A DNA stretch of 64,000 nucleotides from Gammaproteobacteria bacterium (lineage in GTDB: Bacteria; Pseudomonadota; Gammaproteobacteria; Burkholderiales; Burkholderiaceae_C): NCBI GenBank assembly GCA_018828125.1, contig JAHJWB010000022.1, positions 62,001 through 126,000 of the forward strand, in the 5' to 3' direction. The translations under genes and the position numbers were made by a program. Shown in pieces: positions 52,616 through 60,570 of this stretch. The notes under the pieces were generated by a model that did not search any database, had not been told where the DNA came from, and saw nothing but the letters and a program-made list of their open reading frames with translations. Within the stretch, counting starts at the first letter, position 1; every line of letters begins with the position of its first letter.

Positions 52616-53674
52616 ATGTCCTCACTGCCTGGCTCGCCACCGCCATCACCTCCATCCCCCTCACCGCCGGAATCCTCCGGCACCCGCCGCCGGTTTGCCA
52701 ACACGCACCCGGAGGTGGTCATCGGCAACTTCCCCTGGTACGAAATGGTGTGGCGATCGCTGCGGGGCGACTTCAAGCCCTTGTCTGAACCTGCAGGCGG
52801 GTATGCCGCGTTTGCGCAGCAGTGGCACCAGCCCGCCGACCTGGCCCGACTGGCGCAGCGCCAGCAGGCGCCTGTGGTGACGTGGCTGGGCCATGTCTCC
52901 ATGCTGATGCAGGTGGCGGGGTTGAATGTGCTGATCGACCCCACGCTGGCGGACTACGCAGGCCCGCTGGGTCGCTTCGGCGCGCCGCGCCGCGTGCCAG
53001 CGCCCCTCACGCCCGAGCAGTTGCCGCCCATCGACGTGGTGCTGATCTCGCACAACCATTACGACCACCTGTGCTCCGCCACGCTGCGCCGCCTGCACGC
53101 GGCAGGCCAGTCACCCCGGCTGGTGGTGCCGCAAGGGCTGGGCAAATGGTTCGAAAAACGGGGCATGGGCCCCGTGAGCGAAATGGACTGGTGGGAACAC
53201 ACCGAACTTGCCCCCGGCGTGCGCGTGCACTTCACGCCGTCGCAGCACTGGAGCCGCCGCAGTCTGGGCGACACCAACGCATCGCTATGGGGTGGATTCT
53301 TGCTGGAGTGGACGCGGCCTGAATCGGCTGCACCGTGGCGCTTTCTGTTCCCTGGCGACACCGGCTACAGCGGCGACTTCAAGGCCATTCGCCACCGCAT
53401 TGGCGCAGTGGACTTCCTGGCGCTGCCCATCGGCGCCTACTTGCCGCGCGACTTCATGAAGCCCATGCATGTCAATCCAGACGATGCCGTGCAGCTGATG
53501 CTGGACGTCGAGGCCAAGCAGGCTATGGGCGTGCACTGGGGCACATTCATGCTCACGCAAGAAGCGTTTGACCACCCGCCGCGCGACCTGGCGGCGGCGC
53601 TGGCGCAGCGCAATGTTCCGCAGGACCGCGTCTGGCTGCTGCGCCAGGGCGAAACACGGGCAATCCACCCATGA
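52616..53674 (+). CDS. MBL-fold metal-dependent hydrolase (NAPE-PLD-like)
   Basis: A 352-residue metallo-beta-lactamase-fold protein. TWLGHVSMLMQVAGLNVLIDPTL, then VVLISHNHYDHLCSATLRRL (HxHxDH), TPSQHWSRRSLGDTNASLWGGFLLEW, FLFPGDTGYSGDF and the C-terminal MGVHWGTFMLTQE form the pattern of the N-acyl-phosphatidylethanolamine phospholipase D group. A bacterial role in hydrolysing phospholipid-like esters or nucleotide derivatives is possible, but none is certain. The first 30 residues are Pro/Ser-rich and probably disordered; no signal peptide. It lies about 100 bases after the kinase gene. Confidence 0.85.
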   Translation: MSSLPGSPPPSPPSPSPPESSGTRRRFANTHPEVVIGNFPWYEMVWRSLRGDFKPLSEPAGGYAAFAQQWHQPADLARLAQRQQAPVVTWLGHVSMLMQVAGLNVLIDPTLADYAGPLGRFGAPRRVPAPLTPEQLPPIDVVLISHNHYDHLCSATLRRLHAAGQSPRLVVPQGLGKWFEKRGMGPVSEMDWWEHTELAPGVRVHFTPSQHWSRRSLGDTNASLWGGFLLEWTRPESAAPWRFLFPGDTGYSGDFKAIRHRIGAVDFLALPIGAYLPRDFMKPMHVNPDDAVQLMLDVEAKQAMGVHWGTFMLTQEAFDHPPRDLAAALAQRNVPQDRVWLLRQGETRAIHP

Positions 53675-53788
53675 AGCGCTGACCCGCCCAGCATGTATTC
53701 CGACCAGGACTGGGCTGAGTTCAAAACGTCGTTATCCACCGCGGCGCTAACTGCCCAGAATGGCCTCACCACCATCACGAGGCCCGCT

Positions 53789-54769
53789 ATGAAACGACGC
53801 ACCCTGTTGACCGGCATCGCTCCGGCTTGGCTCAGCCACAGCGCCTGGGCGCAGACGGGGCGGTCGCTGGCTGCAGACTCCCGGCCTGTGCGTCTGCTGG
53901 TTCCGTTCGCAGCCGGAGGCGCCACCGACATCACGGCGCGCGCCATTGCCGGACCGCTTTCGCAGCGCTTGCAAGTACCGGTGACGTTAGAGAACCGGCC
54001 CGGGGCCGGGGGCGCCACCTGCATGGTCGAGGTGGCGGCCGCTGCACCCGATGGCCGGACATTGGGGGTTGCGACACTGTCCACCCACGGCGTGAACCCG
54101 GCGGTGTATCGCAACCTTCCGTACCGCGCCATCGACGACTTCACGCCCATCACCGAGATCGTCAAGGCGCCCGGTGTTCTGGTGGTACACCCGGACTTGC
54201 CCACCAAGGATTTCGCGCAGTTCATCCGCCATGTCAAAGCGCAGCCCGGCAAGGTGTCGTTTGCGTCGCCGGGCAACGGCACCATCGGGCACATGTGGGG
54301 TGAGCTGCTGAAAAGCACCACCAACACCTTCATGACCCACGTGCCCTACCGGGGCGCAGCCGCTGCGCTGGCCGATGTCATCGCTGGCAAGGTGCCTGTG
54401 TATTTTGACCAGGTGGCGTCTTCGCTGCCGCACATCCAGGCGGGGCGGTTGCGTGCATTGGCCGTGTCGTGGCGAGAGCGGCTGGACGTGCTTCCTGCTG
54501 TGCCGACGTATGCAGAGCTGAGCCTTTTCTCCAGCAACGACCCCTCGTGGTTTGGCCTCGTCGCCCCGGCGGGAATGCCGTCTGCCATGGCGCGGCAGTG
54601 GCGCGACGCCGTGGCGCAGGTGCTGCAGACACCATCGGTCCAGGCGCTGCTGGCAGAGCAGGGTCTGTTTGGCTCGGGCAGTCTGCCGGACGAGTTCGGT
54701 GCGCAGATCTGCAAGGAGGTCGACAAGATGCGGCGTGTCAGCCGGTTTGCGCGCATCACGCTCGACTGA
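53789..54769 (+). CDS. Bug/TctC-family periplasmic binding protein (second paralogue)
   Basis: A 326-residue exported binding protein. Signal peptide ends near HSAWAQ; basic MKRRTLL at the start. Ligand blocks VRLLVPFAAGGATDITARAIAGPLS and PGNGTIGHMWGELLKSTTNTFMTHVPYRGAAAALADVIAGKVPVYFDQ are intact. It is strikingly similar to the protein at 45865 (shared GVATLSTHGVNPAVY, EIVKAPGV, VPVYFDQVASSLPH-like runs), so the two may bind related carboxylates. GAGG precedes the ATG. It follows the TctDE-like pair and an MBL gene, and may be controlled by that two-component system; this is inference. Confidence 0.92.
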   Translation: MKRRTLLTGIAPAWLSHSAWAQTGRSLAADSRPVRLLVPFAAGGATDITARAIAGPLSQRLQVPVTLENRPGAGGATCMVEVAAAAPDGRTLGVATLSTHGVNPAVYRNLPYRAIDDFTPITEIVKAPGVLVVHPDLPTKDFAQFIRHVKAQPGKVSFASPGNGTIGHMWGELLKSTTNTFMTHVPYRGAAAALADVIAGKVPVYFDQVASSLPHIQAGRLRALAVSWRERLDVLPAVPTYAELSLFSSNDPSWFGLVAPAGMPSAMARQWRDAVAQVLQTPSVQALLAEQGLFGSGSLPDEFGAQICKEVDKMRRVSRFARITLD

Positions 54770-54793
54770 GCGCGCGGGAGGGCGCGATGGGGA

Positions 54794-55498
54794 TCAGCCG
54801 CAGGTGCGCAGCGTCTTGCCCGCCATGGCGGGGCGCAGGGCGTCGAGCTGCGGGCGCAGCGCGTCGGTCACGGCAGGCAGGCGCAGCGTGAAGCCAGGGG
54901 ATTCGGGACGCTCCTGAATCACACGGGCCGTGCGCACGCCCTTGTTGCTCAGGTTCTGCAGTTCGCGTTTGGCGGCTTCGTCGGATGCAAAACGGCCCAG
55001 CGATAGGCCGTATTCCCAGGTGCCCCCTGCGCGGTCAAAAGGCACGTTGCGGGCGCGCAGCTCGGCCCGTTTTTTGTCCAGCGTGTCCATGTCGTCAAAA
55101 CGGCCCATGTACACCATCCAGCGCCCGGGCACCGGTGTGGGCTCCAGCACCCAGCTGCCCTGGGGCAGGCCTGCGGCGGCAGTGCGCAATGCGTCGGCCT
55201 GGCGCTCGTCAAACACACCGGCTTGCAGGCACTCGGCGGCTTCGGCAGGGGCTGGCGTTGACGCATCTGCGGTGGTCGTGGTGGCGGCAGGCGGTGAAGG
55301 GGTGGCTGCGGGCGCAGCCGACACCTTGCCGGGATTCACGCGCAGGATCTGCAGCGTCTCGGGGCGAATCTGCTGGTTCATGCGCTGGGGCTCGGCCTGC
55401 TCTTGTGGCCCATAGCCCCACTGGCGCAGATGGCCTTGCGACCACGCAAAGTAGCCCGCGTTGGCCAGCAGCAGCACGATCACAACGAGTCGCAGCAT
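54794..55498 (-). CDS. SPOR-domain membrane-anchored protein
   Basis: A 234-residue protein with an N-terminal helix (LRLVVIVLLLANAGYFAWSQGHL), a Pro/Thr/Ala-rich linker (about 60-85) and a C-terminal SPOR-like module (about 85-175: ECLQAGVFDERQADALRTAAAGLPQGSWVLEP...WMVYMGRFDDMDTLDKKRAELRARNV, then YGLSLGRFASDEAAKRELQNL). SPOR domains bind denuded glycan strands at the division septum. It lies directly downstream of birA on the same strand, a common Burkholderiales arrangement. Role in cell division or envelope maintenance is inferred from the domain. Confidence 0.82.
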   Translation of the reverse strand: MLRLVVIVLLLANAGYFAWSQGHLRQWGYGPQEQAEPQRMNQQIRPETLQILRVNPGKVSAAPAATPSPPAATTTTADASTPAPAEAAECLQAGVFDERQADALRTAAAGLPQGSWVLEPTPVPGRWMVYMGRFDDMDTLDKKRAELRARNVPFDRAGGTWEYGLSLGRFASDEAAKRELQNLSNKGVRTARVIQERPESPGFTLRLPAVTDALRPQLDALRPAMAGKTLRTCG

Positions 55499-55547
55499 GG
55501 AGCACGGCCTTTCAAGAACATCAAGATCAACAAGAACGGAAGCGCCA

Positions 55548-56429
55548 TCACACCGCAGGCATCGTCGCGGGCCGTACGCTGATTTCGGAGCTGGTGATGG
55601 CCTGCATTCCGCCAGCAGTGTGCACCAGCAGTGCGCCGTCTTCTCCCACGCCGTGCGCGGTGCCGGTGTGGCCGTCGCTCAGCGTCACGGCGCGGCCCTG
55701 CAACACGTCGCGCGTGGCAAACCGGGGCTGCATGGGGCCAAAACCATAGCCCGCAAACGACTGCAGCATGGCCACCAGCGGCGGCACGATGCGCAATAGG
55801 GCCGTGGGCGCGTCCAAGCCGGGTTCCACGTCTTGCAGGCTACCGGGCGGCATGCTCATGCCCTCGGCACTGCGCGGCAGCACATTGATGCCAATGCCCA
55901 CCACCACGTACCGTGCGGTGCTGGCCGTGCCGGGTGTCGCCCTGCCCGTGACATCGGTGGTGGGTGCCCCTTGGGGCTGCACAAAACTGGCCGTCTCCAC
56001 CAGGATGCCACCCAGCTTGCGGTCGCCCGGGGTGCCGCCCAGCCAGAGGTCGTTGGGCCACTTCAGCCCCACACGCGCCGGTTGGCCCGCGCCCAGGGGC
56101 GGCAGCACGGGCTGCAGGCTTTCGGCCACGCTCACGCCTACGGCCAGCGACAGGCCCGACCAATCGACCGGCGCCAACGGCAAGCCCAGCGACATCATCA
56201 ACGACGCGCCCACATCGCTTTGCCACACCCGGCCCAGCCGCCCGCGCCCGGCGGTCTGCTGTTCGGCCACCAGCAACGTGGGCTCACATTGCCCGGTGCG
56301 TGCACGGCGCATCAGCTCGGTATTGGTCGAGTCGATGGTGGGCAGCACCTCCACGGTAAAACCCGGTAACAGGGGTGACACGGCCTCCCAGACGGCCTCT
56401 GCGGGCCAGCGGATAGGGGCTGTGGTCAC
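55548..56429 (-). CDS. birA: Biotin--[acetyl-CoA-carboxylase] ligase, monofunctional
   Basis: A 293-residue biotin protein ligase, which attaches biotin to the carboxyl carrier protein of acetyl-CoA carboxylase. STNTELMRRA and TLLVAEQQTAGRGRLGRVWQS contain the biotinyl-AMP-binding GRGRxGR loop; GLKWPNDLWLGGTPGDRKLGGILVE has the catalytic Lys. There is no N-terminal helix-turn-helix, so it cannot be the repressor form of BirA. The GTG start overlaps the SET-gene stop in a GTGA, indicating translational coupling. The gap to the SPOR gene is short. Confidence 0.92.
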   Translation of the reverse strand: MTTAPIRWPAEAVWEAVSPLLPGFTVEVLPTIDSTNTELMRRARTGQCEPTLLVAEQQTAGRGRLGRVWQSDVGASLMMSLGLPLAPVDWSGLSLAVGVSVAESLQPVLPPLGAGQPARVGLKWPNDLWLGGTPGDRKLGGILVETASFVQPQGAPTTDVTGRATPGTASTARYVVVGIGINVLPRSAEGMSMPPGSLQDVEPGLDAPTALLRIVPPLVAMLQSFAGYGFGPMQPRFATRDVLQGRAVTLSDGHTGTAHGVGEDGALLVHTAGGMQAITSSEISVRPATMPAV

Positions 56430-57040
56430 TGGGGGCGACCTCTTGCAGCGGTTTTCTTCTTCTTCGGGGACTTGGCAGGCTTGGGCGCAGCCTTGGGTGC
56501 CTTGCGCGCCTTGGTGGCGGGCTTGGACGGTGGCAGGGGCACCGGCGGTGCCCAGCCGCGCTTGGGCGCCAGTAACGTGCCCCGGCAGTTCTTGCTGCCA
56601 CACCAGCAGGGGTATTCGGCCTTGAGCTTCGGGGTGTACCGCTCTTCAATGATCAGGCCGTAGTCGTAGTTCAGCTCTTCGCCCGCCAAAATGTTGCGCA
56701 GCGCGGTGATGAAGATGCGGTTGTCGCGTTCGTCGGCGTAGCAGTTGGGGTTGCAGCTGTGATTGATCCAGCGCGACGAGTTGCCGCCGAACTTTGCGTC
56801 GATCACGTGGTCTTCATCCACATGAAAGTAAAACGTGTGGTTGGGTTGCAGGGGGTCGTGCGGGTGCCGGTCCTGTGCTTCCTGCCAGCCGATCACTTCA
56901 CCCGTGTACTCCACAAGGACTTCGCCTTCCGCAATATCCTGCACGGCAAACACGCCCTTGCCATGAACACCCGAGCGCCGGGTCTGGATGCGGCGGCCCG
57001 GTGCAAGGGCGGGGGCGGCGGGCGATGCTAAGCGGGGCAT
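56426..57040 (-). CDS. SET-domain lysine methyltransferase-like protein with Lys-rich tail
   Basis: A 204-residue SET protein. Residues 15-50 RRIQTRRSGVHGKGVFAVQDIAEGEVLVEYTGEVI (SAM-binding GKGVFA), 90-100 RWINHSCNPNC (NHSC pseudoknot motif), 121-128 EELNYDYG (catalytic Tyr), and post-SET cysteines CWCGSKNCRGTL (145-156). It should transfer methyl groups from SAM to protein lysines. The tail 170-204 is Lys/Ala/Pro-rich and histone H1-like, suggesting DNA association or self-methylation. Targets are unknown. It diverges from topB and is upstream of birA. Start at MPRLASP; the frame upstream runs into alternating-purine DNA and is unlikely to be translated. Confidence 0.9.
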   Translation of the reverse strand: MPRLASPAAPALAPGRRIQTRRSGVHGKGVFAVQDIAEGEVLVEYTGEVIGWQEAQDRHPHDPLQPNHTFYFHVDEDHVIDAKFGGNSSRWINHSCNPNCYADERDNRIFITALRNILAGEELNYDYGLIIEERYTPKLKAEYPCWCGSKNCRGTLLAPKRGWAPPVPLPPSKPATKARKAPKAAPKPAKSPKKKKTAARGRPQ

Positions 57041-57064
57041 GGCAAAAACTCTGTTAACTTGATA

Positions 57065-57111
57065 GTGCACACACATGTGTGCGTGCGCGTGTATGCGTGT
57101 ACGTGCGCGTA
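57065..57111. promoter_or_regulatory. 47-bp perfect purine-pyrimidine alternation (Z-DNA prone)
   Basis: Every base from 57065 to 57111 alternates purine and pyrimidine, mainly GT/GC steps. It lies in the shared upstream region of topB and the SET gene, 63 bases before the topB ATG and 25 after the SET start. Such tracts flip to left-handed DNA under negative supercoiling. Confidence 0.8.
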
Positions 57112-57173
57112 AGAGCCGAATTGTAGAAGCGCCCGGAACCCGGGCAACCAGAATGACTGGCGAGAGCCCCAAA

Positions 57174-60128
57174 ATGACCAAGACCCTGGTAATTGCAGAA
57201 AAACCCTCCGTCGCACAAGACATCGTGCGCGCCCTGACCCCCGTGGCCGGCAAGTTTGACAAACACGACGACCACTTTGAGAACGACCGCTACGTCGTCA
57301 CCAGCGCCGTAGGCCACCTGGTAGAGATCCAGGCACCCGAAGAATTTGACGTGAAGCGCGGCAAGTGGAGCTTTGCCCACCTGCCCGTCATCCCGCCGTA
57401 CTTTGACTTGAAGCCCGTGGACAAGACCAAGACGCGCCTGAACGCCGTGGTCAAGCAGGCCAAGCGCAAGGACGTGACGCAACTCATCAACGCCTGTGAC
57501 GCGGGCCGCGAGGGCGAACTGATCTTCCGCTTGATCGAGCAATACGCGGGTGGCAGCAAACCCCTGGGCAAACCCGTCAAGCGCCTGTGGCTGCAGTCCA
57601 TGACACCCCAGGCCATCCGCGACGGCTTTGACGCCCTGCGCTCCGAGCAACAAATGGCAGGCCTGGCCCACGCCGCGCGCAGCCGCTCCGAGGCCGACTG
57701 GCTGGTGGGCATCAATGGCACCCGCGCCATGACGGCGTTCAATTCGCGCGATGGCGGGTTCTTCTTGACCACCGTGGGCCGGGTGCAGACGCCCACGCTG
57801 TCGCTGGTGGTGGAGCGCGAGGAAAAGATCCGCAAGTTCATCAGCCGCGACTATTGGGAAATCCACGCCACCTTTGGCGCGCAGGCCGGTGAATACCCCG
57901 CCAAGTGGTTCGACCCCAAGTGGAAGAAGGGCGAGGACGTGGAAATGCGTGCCGACCGCGTCTGGTCTGCCGCCGAGGCACAGTCAATAGCCAACGCCGT
58001 GCGCGGCAAGCAGGCCACCGTCACCGAAGAGAGCAAGCCCACCACGCAAGCCTCCCCCTTGCTGTTCGACCTGACCAGCCTGCAGCGCGAGGCCAACGGC
58101 AAGTTCGGTTTTTCTGCCAAGACCACGCTGGCCCTGGCGCAAAGCCTGTACGAGCGCCACAAGGCCCTGACCTACCCGCGTACCGATTCACGCGCGCTGC
58201 CCGAGGACTATTTGCCCGTGGCCAAGCAGACGTTTGAAATGCTGGCCGACAGCGGCATGCGCCACCTGGCGCCGCACGCGCTCACCGCGCTGAACAACAA
58301 CTATGTGCGCCCGTCCAAGCGTATCTTTGATAACAGCAAGGTCAGCGATCACTTTGCCATCATCCCTACGTTGCAGGCACCGAGCGGCCTTTCTGAAGCC
58401 GAGCAGAAGCTGTACGACCTGGTCGTGCGCCGCTTCATGGCCGTGTTCTTCCCCAGCGCTGAATACACGGTGACCACGCGCATCAGCACCGTGGCGCCCC
58501 ACAGCTTCAAGACCGAAGGCAAGGTGCTGGTCAAGCCCGGCTGGCTGGCCATCTACGGCAAAGAAGCGGCTGAGGAAGTCGAAGGTGGCAAGGATGGCGA
58601 CAAAGGCCAGAACCTGGTGCCGGTGAAACCCGGCGAAATGGTCAACACCCTGCAGGTCGATCCCAAGGGCCTCAAGACCAAGCCGCCCGCCCGCTACTCC
58701 GAAGCCACACTGCTCGGCGCCATGGAAAGCGCGGGCAAGCAGATCGACGACGACGAGCTGCGCGAAGCCATGCAGGAAAAAGGCCTGGGCACGCCAGCCA
58801 CGCGCGCGGCCATCATCGAAGGGTTGCTGACTGAAAAGTACATGCTGCGCGAAGGCCGCGAGATCATCCCCACGGCCAAGGCCTTCCAGCTCATGACGCT
58901 GCTGCGCGGGCTGGAGGTGGAAGAACTCTGCCGCGCCGACCTGACCGGCGAGTGGGAGTTCAAGCTCTCGCAGATGGAAAAGGGCCTGCTCAGCCGCGAG
59001 GCCTTCATGCAGCAGATCGCCGCCATGACCGAGCGCATGGTCAAGAAGGCCAAGGAATACGACCGCGACACCATCCCTGGCGACTACGCCACGCTCGAAT
59101 CGCCGTGCCCCAACTGCGGCGGTGTGGTGAAGGAAAACTACCGCCGCTTTGCCTGCGTGGGCAAACCGGCTGGATCAGGAGCCGCCGGCCAAGCCGGCGA
59201 GGAGCCCTGCGGCTTCAGCTTCGGCAAGTCACCCGCAGGCCGCACGTTTGAAACCGCCGAGGCCAATGCCTTGTTGCGCGACAAGAAGATCGGCCCGCTG
59301 GAGGGCTTTCGCTCCAAGGCCGGCTGGCCTTTCACGTCCGAGATCGTCATCAAGTACGACGACGAGGCGCACAACTACAAGCTCGAATTCGACTTTGGCG
59401 ATGACAAGAAGGGCGAAGAATCTGGCGAGATCGTCGAGTTTGAAGACGCGTCGCTGGGTGCCTGCCCCATCTGCGGATCGGAAGTGCACGAGCACGGCAG
59501 CAACTACGTGTGCAGCAAGGCCGTGCCCACCGCTGCGCAGCCCACACCCAGCTGCACCTTCAAGAGCGGCAAGATCATCCTGCAACAGCCTGTGGAGCGC
59601 GAGCAGATGACCAAGCTGCTGGACACCGGCAAGACCGACCTGCTCGACAAGTTTGTGAGCATGCGCACGCGCCGTGCGTTCAAGGCCCACCTGGCATGGG
59701 ACAAGGAGGCGGGCAAGGTCAACTTTGAGTTCGCACCATCCAAGTTCCCGCCCCGCCCTGGCGTTGCTGCAAAAGCCATAGCTTCCAAGGCAGGAAAGAC
59801 AAGCGCTGCAGCCAAAAAAGCTGCTAAACCTGCCGCAGCCAAGAAGGCCCCGGCCACCAAGACCACCGCCGCCAAGGCACCGCGCAAGGCCGCTGCGGGC
59901 AAGGCCCCCAGTGCCGCCCTGGCCGCTGTGATTGGCGCCGAGCCGGTGGCACGGCCCGAGGCGGTCAAGAAGATGTGGGAATACATCAAAGCCCACAACC
60001 TGCAAGACCCCAAGGACAAGCGCACCATCGTCGCGGACGACAAGCTGCGCGCCGTGTTCGGCAAAGACTCGGCAGGCATGTTCGAGCTGGCGGGCATCCT
60101 GGGCAACCACCTCGGAGGTGAAGGATGA
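57174..60128 (+). CDS. topB: DNA topoisomerase III with Lys-rich linker and C-terminal SWIB domain
   Basis: A 984-residue type IA topoisomerase. TOPRIM domain at the start (KTLVIAEKPSVAQDI, CDAGREGELIFR). The strand-cleaving Tyr is about Y334 in YPRTDSRALPEDY. Two cysteine-rich modules follow at about 644-690 (CPNCGG...CGFS) and 763-800 (CPICGSEVHEHGSNYVC). Then a Lys/Ala-rich linker (about 860-918), and a SWIB-type domain (920-984; RPEAVKKMWEYIKAHNLQDPKDKRTIVADDKLRAVFG). It relaxes and decatenates DNA. Part of the linker (868-886) is encoded by a dispersed repeat. The longer in-frame start at 57075 lies in the alternating tract and is rejected in favour of ATG 57174. Confidence 0.93.
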   Translation: MTKTLVIAEKPSVAQDIVRALTPVAGKFDKHDDHFENDRYVVTSAVGHLVEIQAPEEFDVKRGKWSFAHLPVIPPYFDLKPVDKTKTRLNAVVKQAKRKDVTQLINACDAGREGELIFRLIEQYAGGSKPLGKPVKRLWLQSMTPQAIRDGFDALRSEQQMAGLAHAARSRSEADWLVGINGTRAMTAFNSRDGGFFLTTVGRVQTPTLSLVVEREEKIRKFISRDYWEIHATFGAQAGEYPAKWFDPKWKKGEDVEMRADRVWSAAEAQSIANAVRGKQATVTEESKPTTQASPLLFDLTSLQREANGKFGFSAKTTLALAQSLYERHKALTYPRTDSRALPEDYLPVAKQTFEMLADSGMRHLAPHALTALNNNYVRPSKRIFDNSKVSDHFAIIPTLQAPSGLSEAEQKLYDLVVRRFMAVFFPSAEYTVTTRISTVAPHSFKTEGKVLVKPGWLAIYGKEAAEEVEGGKDGDKGQNLVPVKPGEMVNTLQVDPKGLKTKPPARYSEATLLGAMESAGKQIDDDELREAMQEKGLGTPATRAAIIEGLLTEKYMLREGREIIPTAKAFQLMTLLRGLEVEELCRADLTGEWEFKLSQMEKGLLSREAFMQQIAAMTERMVKKAKEYDRDTIPGDYATLESPCPNCGGVVKENYRRFACVGKPAGSGAAGQAGEEPCGFSFGKSPAGRTFETAEANALLRDKKIGPLEGFRSKAGWPFTSEIVIKYDDEAHNYKLEFDFGDDKKGEESGEIVEFEDASLGACPICGSEVHEHGSNYVCSKAVPTAAQPTPSCTFKSGKIILQQPVEREQMTKLLDTGKTDLLDKFVSMRTRRAFKAHLAWDKEAGKVNFEFAPSKFPPRPGVAAKAIASKAGKTSAAAKKAAKPAAAKKAPATKTTAAKAPRKAAAGKAPSAALAAVIGAEPVARPEAVKKMWEYIKAHNLQDPKDKRTIVADDKLRAVFGKDSAGMFELAGILGNHLGGEG
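59775..59829 (+). repeat. Dispersed repeat copy 8, inside topB linker
   Basis: ATAGCT 59778-59783, exactly 17 bases, AAGCGCT 59801-59807, then GCAGCCAAAAAAGCTGCTAAA in register with copy 4. Inner arm partly lost. It encodes the AIASKAGKTSAAAKKAAK segment. Confidence 0.7.
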
Positions 60129-60340
60129 CGCAAACACACTCCAAATCCACCGCATCGCCAGCGTGGGGCGTCTGGCGCACCGTGCTGGTGGCGGCGGCCG
60201 TCGTCGGTGCGCTGGCTGGTTGCAGCAGCACATCGGGCTCCGCGCGCTCCAGCGACCCCGCCAGCCCACAACAGGGTTCCAGCGGCGTCACTGTGTTTGG
60301 CGACATCGATGTGGGCGTGACGCGGGAGCGCACGCGCTGA
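60125..60340 (+). CDS. Small predicted lipoprotein
   Basis: A 71-residue protein. Residues 15-33 are hydrophobic and end ALAGC, a lipobox with Cys33 as the lipidated residue. The mature part is short and Ser-rich, closing with GVTVFGDIDVGVTRERTR, a motif I have seen at the ends of similar small Burkholderiales lipoproteins but cannot name. The start overlaps the topB stop (ATGA), so translation is probably coupled. No function can be given. Confidence 0.7.
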   Translation: MTQTHSKSTASPAWGVWRTVLVAAAVVGALAGCSSTSGSARSSDPASPQQGSSGVTVFGDIDVGVTRERTR

Positions 60341-60570
60341 CGCCGCCGCTGCCGCAAGTGTGGAACCCGTGCGCAGCAGCCCGTCTTCAGGCGGGGAGCG
60401 CAGGGCTTCGACAAACCTGACCACCCGATACGGATTTGCGTTCCATCCTTCCGCTCCGGCCAGGTTGAGCCCCTCGACAAGCGCAGCGTGATTGTTGATA
60501 TTTTTCAGAGGCAAATGGGTGAGGGCCCGCCGAAGGGCTCAGCCAACCAGGGTCCGTAGGGAGAACAAGC

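Noticed and set aside
57075-57173. N-terminal extension of TopB from 57075
   Set aside because: It would translate the purine-pyrimidine tract into a Cys/Arg-rich stretch; MTKTLVIAEK at 57174 is the normal family start.
60400-60490. Paired TTCGACAA and CTCGACAAG segments before the AraC gene as a mobile repeat
   Set aside because: Arms are short and imperfect, and no boundaries can be defined.
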